DNA of 64,000 nucleotides from Defluviicoccus sp046348835 (GTDB lineage: Bacteria; Pseudomonadota; Alphaproteobacteria; Rhodospirillales; Defluviicoccaceae), in contig JAXMDM010000005.1 of NCBI GenBank assembly GCA_046348835.1, positions 186,001 to 250,000 of the forward strand, in the 5' to 3' direction. The notes under the pieces are model-generated. The model was not told the origin of the DNA and made no database searches. It worked only from the letters and a program-made list of their open reading frames with translations. Made by a program: the position numbers and the translations under genes. Positions 16,711-28,799 of the stretch are shown piece after piece (within the stretch, counting starts at the first letter, position 1; the number at the start of each line of letters is the position of its first letter).

Positions 16711-18010
16711 GCGGCAGATCGTTCAGCTCCAGTCGGCCGATCCCCTGCAGCACTTGGTAGGCGGCCCGGGTCGCATCACCGCTGGCGATGACCAGGTTGA
16801 TGCGGGCGTTATACACCTCGTTCTCGGCGTCGAGGACATTGATCACCGTTTCGCGCCCCGCCTCCCGCAGTTTGCTGCGGGCGTCGAGGACCTCGGTGGC
16901 GATGTTGACGGCGTTTTGCAGCAGAGCGACCCGCTCCCGTGCCGTGGTCATCTCGTTCCATGCCAGCCGTGTCTGCTGGGTGACATCGCGCGCCACGCTG
17001 TCGTGATTGCGCAGGCTCGCCTGGTACTCGGCCGCCGCCTGCGAGATCCCGGCATCGGTGGCGAAGCCGTTGAACAGGTTCCAGGTTGCCTGCATGAGAA
17101 CGGATATATCGATCGAGGTACCGCGAACCAGGTCGTTGTCGTTCTCCCGATTGGCGCTGCTGACCAGATCGATGCGGGGGTAATAGTCGGAGCGGGCGAC
17201 CCGCCGACGCTGATCGGCGACATCGACGGTCGCTAAGCTGGAGTCGATGGCGGGGTTGTTCTCCCGGGCGATCTCCAGCGCCTCGTCCAGATCGTCGGGG
17301 AGCTGCGCTTGCGGCACCGGCGGCGGCTTCATCCGGTCGATGTGGGGGGCGTGACCGAAGACCTGGACGTACCGGGCGATGGCGTCGGCAAGGGCTCCCT
17401 CGAAGCTTACCCGCCGCTCTTTGGCCAGCTGCAAGCGTGACTTTGCCTGGAGGACATCGACGGCGATGCCGCCGCCGCGCTGCACCCGTTCATCCTCCAG
17501 ATTGAGCTGGCGCATGATCGTCAGCTCGCTCTCCCGCGACAGTTGGATCAGTTGGTTTTGCCGCAGCACCTCGATGTAGGCGGCGATCCCGGTGTAGATG
17601 ACGTTCTGCCGGGTTCCGGCGAGGGTGGATTCCGCCACTTCCACGTTGAGCCGCGCCGACCGCACATTGGCGGGCGTGGCGAAGCCGTCGAAGAGGTTCT
17701 GGGTGATCCGACCGCTGAGAATCTGTGCCTGCGAAACCCAGGCGCTCCCGCCGTTCTGCTCGGTGAGCGGGCTGTCGATGTACTGCGGACCGTAAGCCCC
17801 AACCACGTCCACCCGGGGCAGGTACCCGGCGTAGGCCTTGTCGATTCCTTCGCGAGCGGCGACGAGGGAGCTCTGTCGGGACAGTATTTCAGGATGCGTC
17901 TTGACCAGTTCCTGCAGTTCCACCTTCAGCGCTTGTGCCGAGGCGGGCCCGAAATGTCCGCCCGAAAGCAGGATGGCCAGGCCGAAGCTGATGGCGAGAC
18001 GATGCCGCAA
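16700..18010 (-). CDS. TolC-family outer-membrane efflux/secretion protein
   Basis: 436 residues with a cleavable signal peptide (about residues 1-26, ending ASA). Two repeated outer-membrane-efflux (OEP) halves of long helices follow. Recognisable pieces are the VQRGGGIAVDVLQAKSRL and LREAGRETVINVLDAENEVY segments, each a repeat of the same helical hairpin, and WNLFNGFAT. TolC proteins trimerise into a channel-tunnel used by type I secretion and drug efflux. No inner-membrane ABC transporter or adaptor lies beside it, so the partner system is unknown. Confidence 0.92.
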   Translation of the reverse strand: MRHRLAISFGLAILLSGGHFGPASAQALKVELQELVKTHPEILSRQSSLVAAREGIDKAYAGYLPRVDVVGAYGPQYIDSPLTEQNGGSAWVSQAQILSGRITQNLFDGFATPANVRSARLNVEVAESTLAGTRQNVIYTGIAAYIEVLRQNQLIQLSRESELTIMRQLNLEDERVQRGGGIAVDVLQAKSRLQLAKERRVSFEGALADAIARYVQVFGHAPHIDRMKPPPVPQAQLPDDLDEALEIARENNPAIDSSLATVDVADQRRRVARSDYYPRIDLVSSANRENDNDLVRGTSIDISVLMQATWNLFNGFATDAGISQAAAEYQASLRNHDSVARDVTQQTRLAWNEMTTARERVALLQNAVNIATEVLDARSKLREAGRETVINVLDAENEVYNARINLVIASGDATRAAYQVLQGIGRLELNDLPLSP

Positions 18011-18089
18011 CGGTCCCTCTGGATGGATGTGCAGCCATAAGCTGCCCCGGAACAGTACAATCTACCGGCGCCGAGGTCAAAGCAATGTT

Positions 18090-18120
18090 CCCATTTTGGG
18101 GTGTTATATACCTAAATGGG
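18090..18120. repeat. AT-rich inverted repeat upstream of the TolC-type gene
   Basis: CCCATTT (18090-18096) and AAATGGG (18114-18120) flank an AT-rich 17-bp centre. It lies 80-110 bases before the TolC start, between it and the 3' end of the oxoprolinase gene. It could be an operator or a weak terminator for the latter. Confidence 0.35.
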
Positions 18121-18146
18121 GCTAGTTGGTGGCGGTTTGCCTTCGT

Positions 18147-21761
<3,615 letters not shown>

Positions 21762-22291
21762 CGCGCCGAACGCCGAGCCCCTCATACGGGAAGGATGTTT
21801 GCATGCCCTCGGCGGCCAAACAACATCAGCGCGTTCGACTCGGCACCGCTTCGGCGACGCGGGTCCGATGTTGGCGAATACGTCGGCGGCTTTCTCGTTA
21901 TTTGCCCGTCGGATTTGCCGGCTGGCCGTTCCAGCCTCAATACCCGAGTAAAAAACTGGACAACATAATTGCGTGCACGGAGAAAGTTTTTATTGTTCGA
22001 CGTGGACTTGTTTAAGTTCCTAGGTGGGTTTATACGCACCGACAAGGGGGCCGGACCTTCGGCCTCCGAATATGGGGGGAGAACGTGTGCCGCGCTGCAG
22101 GCACCGGAGACCTACGACCTAACCGGCATTCTGACTGAGATGAAAAAGGGCTAGTCATCCCAGGGACTAGTTGCCGGGTTTCCAACCAGAAAATCAAGCT
22201 CTCAGCTACGAGACAAGAATGCAGTTACAATTGCGTTGTTGATATACGAATGCATCTGCTTCGGCATACGGATTGGGAGAAGGGATTGACG
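21762..22291. other. Intergenic region between oxoprolinase and OmpA-lipoprotein genes
   Basis: About 530 bases, AT-richer than the neighbours, with divergent genes on either side, so promoters for both should lie here. One 61-codon frame (21969-22154) has no ribosome site or recognisable motif and is probably not a gene. A small palindrome at 22151-22170 is listed separately. Confidence 0.5.
22151..22170. repeat. Short palindrome upstream of the OmpA-family gene
   Basis: CTAGTC and GACTAG, 6-bp perfect arms with an 8-bp centre, about 120 bases before the likely start codon. Possible regulator site. Confidence 0.3.
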
Positions 22292-22849
22292 ATGATTAGA
22301 AGACTAATGAAGGCCATGAGCCTTGCGGCAATTGCTTTGCTAATGGTCGGCGTCGTTGGCTGCGTGTCCGAGAGTAAATATGATGCACTGGAGCAGAAAT
22401 ACGAGGCGATGAGGGCCCAGCTAAGCGGCGAAATCGCCGCCGATCAGGTAACGATTACCAAGCTCCAGGGCGAACTGAAGGTTACCATGCGGGATCAGAT
22501 CCTGTTTCCCGAAGGCGGCTGGGCATTGAACCCGCAGGCAAAATCGACACTGGACAAGATCGTGCCTTCTCTCCGGGGTCTGCAGCAGACGCGCATCGTT
22601 GTCGATGGATACACCGACAACCTGCCGATCGGGCCGGAACTGCGTCAGATGGGAATCGATTCCAATCTGGAGCTGTCGTCCCGCCGGGCTGATACCGTGG
22701 TCGGCTATCTGCAGGCGCAAGGGGTCAACCCGAGCCTGATGTCGGCGCAGGGCTTCGGTGAGACCCATCCCGTCGCCTCCAACGACACGGCGGAGGGTCG
22801 GGCGCAGAACCGTCGCATCGAGCTGACCCTGGTCGGGCCGGGGACCTGA
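22292..22849 (+). CDS. OmpA-family peptidoglycan-binding lipoprotein
   Basis: 185 residues from the ATG at 22292, after an AGAAGGGA site. The lipoprotein signal ends VVGC with the cysteine at residue 24. A short coiled-coil region (SKYDALEQKYEAMRAQL) precedes an OmpA C-terminal domain with VVDGYTDNLPIG, SSRRADTVVGYLQAQG and AEGRAQNRRIEL. The Asp and Arg residues that bind diaminopimelate are present. It probably ties the outer membrane to the wall. The flanking genes give no further hint of its role. Confidence 0.9.
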   Translation: MIRRLMKAMSLAAIALLMVGVVGCVSESKYDALEQKYEAMRAQLSGEIAADQVTITKLQGELKVTMRDQILFPEGGWALNPQAKSTLDKIVPSLRGLQQTRIVVDGYTDNLPIGPELRQMGIDSNLELSSRRADTVVGYLQAQGVNPSLMSAQGFGETHPVASNDTAEGRAQNRRIELTLVGPGT

Positions 22850-22936
22850 GGTCGGCGGCCAGACGCTAGCGCGCAAGACTGTGCGGCGGTCGCCCTCCCC
22901 GGTGACCGCCGCAGCCATTTGAGGAGGGATCTTGAG

Positions 22937-23959
22937 TTGAAGGCACACCGCAGCCAGTTCACCGGTCTTTTCTGGTTCGTTGTCGTTCTGGTTTGTGTCG
23001 TCGTGCCGGCGCGAGCGGCCGACCCGCTTCCCTCCTGGAACGACGGACCGGCCAAGCAGGCCATCCTCGATTTCGTCGCCACGGCAACGACCGAGGGCGG
23101 TTCCGGCTTCGTGGCGGCCGAGGACCGCATCGCCACCTTTGACCAGGATGGGACGCTGTGGGTGGAGCACCCGATTTATGCCCAGGCGGCGTTTGCCCTC
23201 GACCGGCTGCGTGAGCTGGCGCCGGCCCATCCGGAGTGGAAGCAGAACGAACCGTTCCAGGCGGTGCTGGCCGGCGACCGGGCGGCGATGGCAAAATTCA
23301 GCGAGGCGGACTGGGCCCAGATCGTCGCTGTTACCCACGCCGGCATGAGCACCGAGGACTTCCTCAGCATCGTCCAGCAATGGCTGGCGACCGCCAAGGA
23401 CCCGCGGTGGAAGAGACCCTACACCGAGCTTGTGTATCAGCCGATGCTGGAGGTGATGGAGTACCTGAGGGCCAACGGCTTCCGCACCTACATCGTCACC
23501 GGTGGCGGCCAGGAGTTCGTTCGCGCCTATAGCGATCGGGTTTACCGCGTCCCGGTCGAGCAGGTGGTGGGATCAAGCATCGCCACCAAATACCAGATCG
23601 AGGACGGCAAGCCGGTGCTGAGCCGGGAGCCGAAGATCTTTTTCATCGACGACCACGACGGCAAGGCAATCGGCATCAACCTGTTTATCGGCAAGCGGCC
23701 GGTGGCGGCGTTCGGCAACTCCGGCGGCGATCGCGAGATGCTGGAGTGGACGGGAGCCGGCGGCGGCGCCCGACTGATGATGCTGGTTCTGCACGACGAT
23801 GCGGAGCGTGAGTACGCTTATGGGCCGGCCAACGGCTTGCCCGACACCGCGCTCGGGACGTTCCCGCCTTCGCTGATGGACGAGGCAAAGCAGCGGGGAT
23901 GGAGGGTGATATCAATGAAGGATGACTGGAACAGGATCTTCTCCTGGACGGAAAAATAG
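22937..23959 (+). CDS. Exported HAD-superfamily phosphatase-like protein
   Basis: 340 residues from a TTG at 22937, chosen because GAGGAGGG lies eight bases before it. A signal peptide (about residues 1-28, ending ARA) indicates the periplasm. The haloacid-dehalogenase nucleophile motif FDQDGTLW is near residue 68, a TGGGQEF motif II is in the middle, and AFGNSGGDREML gives the Mg-binding motif IV. The family includes phosphoserine-phosphatase-like enzymes; the substrate is unknown. The protein is longer than typical SerB enzymes and carries a helical cap between motifs I and II. Confidence 0.88.
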   Translation: MKAHRSQFTGLFWFVVVLVCVVVPARAADPLPSWNDGPAKQAILDFVATATTEGGSGFVAAEDRIATFDQDGTLWVEHPIYAQAAFALDRLRELAPAHPEWKQNEPFQAVLAGDRAAMAKFSEADWAQIVAVTHAGMSTEDFLSIVQQWLATAKDPRWKRPYTELVYQPMLEVMEYLRANGFRTYIVTGGGQEFVRAYSDRVYRVPVEQVVGSSIATKYQIEDGKPVLSREPKIFFIDDHDGKAIGINLFIGKRPVAAFGNSGGDREMLEWTGAGGGARLMMLVLHDDAEREYAYGPANGLPDTALGTFPPSLMDEAKQRGWRVISMKDDWNRIFSWTEK

Positions 23960-24233
23960 GGTCGCCGGCGCCAACGATCTCCGGGTTCCACGGCGTGGAG
24001 AATGCACCGATGGTGTGTCTCGGTGGCGACGCAGGTGTCGCCGTAAAACAGGGATGGTCCCGGGTGGTTTTGTACCGGGAGGACGCTGGCGCGAAGGTTC
24101 GGATGGGCGGCATCATCGCGCCATGGGCGCATCGGCCGGCGCCGACGGGAGATCGGCGGACGCGTCGGGTACTACTTTTAGCACCGCGGCGACCTCTTCG
24201 GGTGGGCTGACGATTTTTTCGAGCCGTCGTCGG

Positions 24234-25079
24234 TCAGTCGTCGTAGCCGAGATCGGCGCAAAGGCTGCCGTATCGGGCGTGGAACGCCGCCAGCATGGCC
24301 GCGGTCAGATGGTTCTTCCAGTCGCCGGCGATGCCTTTGCGATACTTGTGTGCTACCGCCTCGGTACCGGGATTCCGTCCGCCGGTGATCTTGGCGAAGG
24401 AATAGGTCGCGAGGACCTCCGCGAGGACTTGCCGCGGCATGCGGATATCCGCCGCATCCAGCAGCGCCTGCCAGGCGTCCAGCTGGCGGATCCCGGTGAG
24501 GTCCTCGTAACGGACGACGACGACCCGGGGATCGTGCCGGGCGGCCTCTTCCCACGACCGGAGGATGGCGACGAATTGGCCGAACTGATCGATCGTGTAC
24601 TCAAGCCCTTCGCTCTCGCTCATTCGGGCGAGGGTGGCGCGCTCGCGGGCGATCACCGGATCGAGCGGATGGGAATACCGGTTGGAGAAATAGAACGAGA
24701 CGATCAGGTCCCTTGGATCGCGCTTGACGAAGAAGGCGAAATGCCGCTCCGGCTTGGGGAGGGCGGCGAAGAATGGGTAATCCCGCACCAGTGCGGCGAC
24801 GATGGTGCGTTCGGGCAGACGCACGGTGCGCGGGTCCGGCCTGAGCAGCGGGTTCGGCAGGCACACGCTGAGGCCGGAATAGCGGTAGATTCTCGGGTCC
24901 GACAGGACGAGGCGGACCCACTGGCTGGCGGTCTTCCAGACGCAGACGTGGTAGACGTTGCCGTTTTCCGAACGCGCGCGGACCGGAATCACCGTGTTCA
25001 ACGCCCGCCTTATGGCATACTCGGCGTCCGGCGAAATCAGCCGCCGCAGGCTCCGCGCTTTCGACAGGATCGTCGTCAT
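24234..25079 (-). CDS. Sulfotransferase domain protein
   Basis: 281 residues from the ATG at 25079, which follows GAGGCGAGG; a longer frame to 25205 has no start support. PAPS-dependent sulfotransferase features are a WKTASQWVRL loop (5'-phosphosulfate binding) near residue 45 and FVKRDPRDLIVSFYFSNRY (3'-phosphate binding) near 115. A C-terminal KYRKGIAGDWKNHLT segment is typical of the family. The start codon overlaps the flippase stop by four bases (ATGA type), so the two are translationally coupled. Together they suggest sulfation and export of a surface glycan; the acceptor is unknown. Confidence 0.85.
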   Translation of the reverse strand: MTTILSKARSLRRLISPDAEYAIRRALNTVIPVRARSENGNVYHVCVWKTASQWVRLVLSDPRIYRYSGLSVCLPNPLLRPDPRTVRLPERTIVAALVRDYPFFAALPKPERHFAFFVKRDPRDLIVSFYFSNRYSHPLDPVIARERATLARMSESEGLEYTIDQFGQFVAILRSWEEAARHDPRVVVVRYEDLTGIRQLDAWQALLDAADIRMPRQVLAEVLATYSFAKITGGRNPGTEAVAHKYRKGIAGDWKNHLTAAMLAAFHARYGSLCADLGYDD

Positions 25080-26392
25080 CCTCGCCTCGTTTCCTGGCCG
25101 GCCGGTTCCGGACGGCGCCGCAGCACGAGGGCCAGCCACAGGCTGATGGATAGCGCCGCCTGGGACAGGACGAGACCCCACGCGGCGCCCTCGATGCCGG
25201 TCCACGCCACCAGCGGGAACCCGACGAGGGCGCTGAGCACCCCCGCCACTCCGTAAGCGACAAAGCGCAGATCGGCGCGGCGGTGGGCGGCGAGCATGAT
25301 GCCGGCGGGGATGCCGCCGGCGATCATCACCGGAACCAGGGCCATGGTGTGGACGACGTCGGCCGCCGCCGCCATGTGTTGGCCGAAGATGAGGGTGGTC
25401 AGACGGACGCCCAACAAGAATACGGCGGCCGCATAAGCGGCTGCCATCGCCATGGTGACGGCGACCAGCCGCGCCGCATAGCGGACCTGGGCTCCCATGC
25501 CCATGGAATCCAGGCGGCGAGCGGCGATGGGAACAAACATCAGGCTGACGCCGATGGCGGCCTGAGCGAAGGGCGCGACCAGCGCATCCGCCGCCTTCAG
25601 ATAGCCGGCCTCTTCCACCGAAAGAACGCTCCCGGCGACGAGGAAATAGGCCTGATAGGAGATGATGCTCATGGGCACGGTGAGCAGCGTCCAGCCGCCG
25701 AACTGCCGATGTTCGCGCAGATAGCGTGACCTCTCGGCGGACGAGGGGAGACCGGCTGCCCGGCGGAAACCCCGCCCATCCGCCAGGCAGACCAGGAGGC
25801 TGCAGGCGGAGAGAACCACATACACCCCGACGACGCTGACCCGCGCGGCCATGGCATAGAGGGCGAAGGCGACGAGACAGAGGCAGAGGAACGCCAGGGA
25901 CTGTACCAGGGCACGTTCAGGCATCTCCTCCACATAGAACCGGCGCCGCAGCATGTACTGGAGGGTGATCAGGTTGGCGTAGAGGAGGCTGGCGAGGATG
26001 GCATGAACGCTGGCGGTATCGATGACCCCGTCGAACCATAAGAGTGCTCCCGCCAGCGCCGATACCCCGGTAATGCCGCCGACCCAGATCACCTGCAGGG
26101 CGGCGACGAAGCCGAAGTAGCCGCGCCTCTCCTCGGGCAGGCGCCGCGGACCGTAGACCGACAGGGGATCGAGCACGGCTCCCGCCTGCGCCTGGCGGAC
26201 GGCCATCACGAGGACGCTGGTCATGGCGAAGATGCCGAGCGCTTCGGCCCCCATGAGGCGCCCCACGAACACGCTCGAGAGAAAGGTGATCGCCGCCGAC
26301 GCCCCCTGGTCGGCGATGCTGGCGAGCGAGCGTACGCCCAGTGAGACAAGCCGCGACGAGTGGGGGCGTTTGCTCCCGGCGGAACGAACCAT
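25076..26392 (-). CDS. Polysaccharide/oligosaccharide flippase-like membrane protein
   Basis: 438 residues from the ATG at 26392, directly before the first transmembrane helix; the longer frame upstream encodes an unlikely basic leader. About 12 hydrophobic segments run from residue 15 to the end, as in the MOP-superfamily O-antigen/teichoic-acid exporters. The N-terminal blocks FLSSVFVGRLMGAEALGIFA and VRQAQAGAVLDPLSVYGP are typical. The gene overlaps the sulfotransferase and lies divergent from the type II secretion operon. No glycosyltransferases are adjacent. Confidence 0.85.
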   Translation of the reverse strand: MVRSAGSKRPHSSRLVSLGVRSLASIADQGASAAITFLSSVFVGRLMGAEALGIFAMTSVLVMAVRQAQAGAVLDPLSVYGPRRLPEERRGYFGFVAALQVIWVGGITGVSALAGALLWFDGVIDTASVHAILASLLYANLITLQYMLRRRFYVEEMPERALVQSLAFLCLCLVAFALYAMAARVSVVGVYVVLSACSLLVCLADGRGFRRAAGLPSSAERSRYLREHRQFGGWTLLTVPMSIISYQAYFLVAGSVLSVEEAGYLKAADALVAPFAQAAIGVSLMFVPIAARRLDSMGMGAQVRYAARLVAVTMAMAAAYAAAVFLLGVRLTTLIFGQHMAAAADVVHTMALVPVMIAGGIPAGIMLAAHRRADLRFVAYGVAGVLSALVGFPLVAWTGIEGAAWGLVLSQAALSISLWLALVLRRRPEPAGQETRRG

Positions 26393-26761
26393 GCCGGCTT
26401 TTAACTTGATCGGCGGTTGAAGAGAGGTCAAAGCTCTAGACGATGATCGCCGTGCTGGCGATGCCCGATCGGCGTCGCAAAATCGATCTTGATCTTTCCG
26501 CCCTCGCTTGCAAAGTGCGGTGGTGTACGGAAGCTCTGGGCGTGAGCAAACCGGAACACGGCAAAGCGATCGTCGCTGGGGTCTTGGCGGCGATCGGGGC
26601 GGGTGGTGTGGGGTGCCACTGGCATCGGCGCAGAGACGCGCAAAGGCCAGAGAACGGTCGGTCGGCGTTGTCGAACCTTTCAAGCCGTCGTCGTCATCCG
26701 CCCCGGAACGAGGTAACTGAGGGAGACGAAACTGCAGTCATGGAGATGGGCGCTGTCGCCC
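26393..26761. other. Divergent intergenic region between flippase and gspG
   Basis: About 370 bases that must carry the promoters of the flippase-sulfotransferase pair and the gsp operon. I see no convincing coding frame; the open frames are short, lack homology and lack ribosome sites. A GAGGGAG site at 26719-26725 precedes gspG. Confidence 0.5.
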
Positions 26762-27199
26762 TTGAGCCGCCGGAGCGTTCCGGCGGTGCCGTCGGCCGCC
26801 GGATTCACCCTGCTCGAAATCCTCGTGGTGCTGGTCATTCTCGGCCTGCTGGCGGCGGTTGTGGCCGGCCCCCAGGTGTTCAAGCAGCTTGGTGCGGCCA
26901 AATCCGAGGCGGCTAAGCTTCAGCTGGATCGGGTGGCAGGGTCTCTCGATCTGTTTCGGCTGGATGTGGGCCGCTATCCGGCTCAGCAGGAGGGCCTGCG
27001 CGCCCTGATGGAGCCTCCCCTCGGTGTCACCCGCTGGAACGGCCCCTATCTGAAGAAGCAGGAGTCGCTGGTCGATCCGTGGGGTCGTCCGTTCGGCTAC
27101 CGGTATCCCGGTCAGCACGGTGAATACGACCTGTGGTCGCTCGGCGCCGACGGGACGGAGGGAGGCGACGGCGAGAACCGCGATATCGTCAATTGGTGA
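26762..27199 (+). CDS. gspG: Type II secretion major pseudopilin GspG
   Basis: About 145 residues. The prepilin leader ends G before FTLLEILVVLVILGLLAAV, the N-methylated hydrophobic helix. The GspG-specific C-terminal part has YPAQQEGLRALM, WNGPYLKK, DPWGRPFGYRYPG and DLWSLGADG with GGDGENRDI, the calcium-binding loop. GspG assembles the pseudopilus that pushes substrates through GspD. No ATG occurs in frame; I chose TTG at 26762. A CTG at 26732, six bases after GAGGGAG, is an alternative start. First gene of the gsp operon. Confidence 0.93.
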   Translation: MSRRSVPAVPSAAGFTLLEILVVLVILGLLAAVVAGPQVFKQLGAAKSEAAKLQLDRVAGSLDLFRLDVGRYPAQQEGLRALMEPPLGVTRWNGPYLKKQESLVDPWGRPFGYRYPGQHGEYDLWSLGADGTEGGDGENRDIVNW

Positions 27200-27662
27200 G
27201 CGGGGGTTCGAGCGCGGGTTCACGCTGCTCGAACTGGTCGTCGTTCTCGTCGTGATGGCGCTCGTCGCCGCTGCCGCCGCGCCGCCGCTGATCGGTCGTC
27301 TCGGGCACGTGCAGACGCAGACGGCGGCCCGGGATCTGGCTTCGGCCCTGCGCCAGACCCGAAGCGAGGCCATCGGTTCCAATGTGGACCTAGCCTTCGC
27401 CGTCGACACCGATGCGCGCACCTACGCCATCGAGGGACGTCCGCCGCGGCAACTACCGCCGGACCTGGCCATGTCGTTGTTCACCGCCGAATCCGAGCGG
27501 CTTAGCCGCAGCGCCGGGGCTATCCGCTTTTTCCCGGATGGAAGTTCGACGGGTGGAGAGATCAGGCTGGCCGATGCGGCCGGCACCGGCGCTATCGCCG
27601 TCCGGGTGGACTGGCTGACGGGACAGATCCGGATTGACCGAGGCGGATCCGCGCAACCCTGA
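27120..27662 (+). CDS. gspH: Type II secretion minor pseudopilin GspH
   Basis: Up to 180 residues. The pseudopilin signature G-FTLLELVVVLVVMALV begins about 33 residues into the frame, followed by a GspH-like domain (LASALRQTRSEAIGSN, IRFFPDGSSTGGEI). The only conventional start in frame is GTG at 27120, deep inside gspG, which would give an unusually long leader. Closer to the signature only rare codons such as ATT at 27192 are available. The start is therefore uncertain, and coupling to gspG translation is likely. Confidence 0.85.
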   Translation: MNTTCGRSAPTGRREATARTAISSIGERGFERGFTLLELVVVLVVMALVAAAAAPPLIGRLGHVQTQTAARDLASALRQTRSEAIGSNVDLAFAVDTDARTYAIEGRPPRQLPPDLAMSLFTAESERLSRSAGAIRFFPDGSSTGGEIRLADAAGTGAIAVRVDWLTGQIRIDRGGSAQP

Positions 27663-28092
27663 GACCGGATTCACGCTGCTCGAGGTGCTGATCGCCTTCA
27701 CGGTGGTCGCCTTCGTGCTGGCGGCGGTCATGCAGATCTTCTCGGGCGGGTTGCGTAGCACCGCCGTGGCGGAGCAGCGGGTGTTCGCATCGATGCTGGC
27801 CCAGTCGAAGATCGAGGAAATGGCGGCGAAGCAGCCCCTCCATCCGGTCGTGGAATCGGGCGCGACCGACAACGGTTATCGCTGGCGGGCCGAAGTCAGC
27901 AAGTATTGGGAATTGGCATCGGAGCAACAGCAAGGGAGTGCCGTCGTCCTTTACCAGCTTGCGGTCACCGTCGAGTGGGGACCGAGGACGTGGCCGCGCC
28001 GGTTCGACCTGGCGACGCTTCGGGTTGGATGGCCCGAGCAAGGCGACGAGGAGGGCGGCGACCCGGGGGCTCACCATGACACGACCCGATGA
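27634..28092 (+). CDS. gspI: Type II secretion minor pseudopilin GspI
   Basis: 152 residues from a TTG start that overlaps the end of gspH by 29 bases. The leader TEADPRNPETG is followed by FTLLEVLIAFTVVAFVLAAV. The body contains LAQSKIEEMAA and WRAEVSKYW, consistent with the GspI beta-sheet domain. GspI initiates the pseudopilus tip with GspJ and GspK. Order and overlap with gspJ are canonical. Confidence 0.9.
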   Translation: MTEADPRNPETGFTLLEVLIAFTVVAFVLAAVMQIFSGGLRSTAVAEQRVFASMLAQSKIEEMAAKQPLHPVVESGATDNGYRWRAEVSKYWELASEQQQGSAVVLYQLAVTVEWGPRTWPRRFDLATLRVGWPEQGDEEGGDPGAHHDTTR

Positions 28093-28759
28093 GGGTGTGC
28101 GGCATGGGGGCGACGGCGGATTTACCCTTCTCGAGCTGCTCGTTGCCATCACCGTGTTTGCGTTGATGGCGGGCATTCTGGTCGCCGGCTTTCGCTTCGG
28201 GGTTCGGGTTTGGGAGCAGGCCGAAACCGCGTCGATGCAGTTGACCGATGTGGAGAGCGCCTACGCCATCGTTCGGCGGTTGATCGCCAATGCCCAGCCG
28301 CTGACCGTCGCATCGGAGGACGGGAACGTTCACGTGGATTTTGCCGGAACGGCGAGCCGGCTGTCGTTCGTCGCTCCCTCCCCGGTGCAGGCGTTCGTCG
28401 GCGCCTTGCACACCATCTCGCTGGTGCGCGTCCCGGCCGGGCCCGCCAAGCAGGGAGAACAGTTGGTGCTGAATGTTCGCCCTTACGAGCCGGACGAAGC
28501 TAACGAAACACCGAGGCGGCGTGCGCCGGGGAAGGAGCGACTGGACAAGAGCGTCGTCCTCGTGGATCGTGCGCAAGCGGTGGAGTTCCTTTATTTTGGC
28601 GGTGACGACGCCGATCCGACGCCAAAGTGGCAGACGACATGGATCAATCGCGAAGCGCCGCCAAAACTTGTCGCCGTCCGCATTCGCTTTGCCGCCGACG
28701 ACCGTCGCCGCTGGCCGGACCTGATCGTCGCTCCGGTCGTGCTGGAAGCGGCCTATTGA
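28076..28759 (+). CDS. gspJ: Type II secretion minor pseudopilin GspJ
   Basis: 227 residues from the ATG at 28076, overlapping gspI by 17 bases; the longer frame upstream is not needed. Leader MTRPDEGVRHGGDGG, then FTLLELLVAITVFALMAGI. The remaining domain is larger than in GspH and GspI, as expected for GspJ, and includes VESAYAIVRRLIANAQPL and VVLVDRAQAVEFLYFGG. It forms the tip complex with GspI and GspK. Confidence 0.9.
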   Translation: MTRPDEGVRHGGDGGFTLLELLVAITVFALMAGILVAGFRFGVRVWEQAETASMQLTDVESAYAIVRRLIANAQPLTVASEDGNVHVDFAGTASRLSFVAPSPVQAFVGALHTISLVRVPAGPAKQGEQLVLNVRPYEPDEANETPRRRAPGKERLDKSVVLVDRAQAVEFLYFGGDDADPTPKWQTTWINREAPPKLVAVRIRFAADDRRRWPDLIVAPVVLEAAY

Positions 28760-28799
28760 GCGGGGCGACGGGCCACGACGGGGATTGTTTCGCCAGGCC

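Noticed and set aside
21969..22154. 61-codon frame in the long gap before the OmpA lipoprotein
   Set aside because: No ribosome site and no resemblance to known peptides; probably chance in AT-richer DNA.
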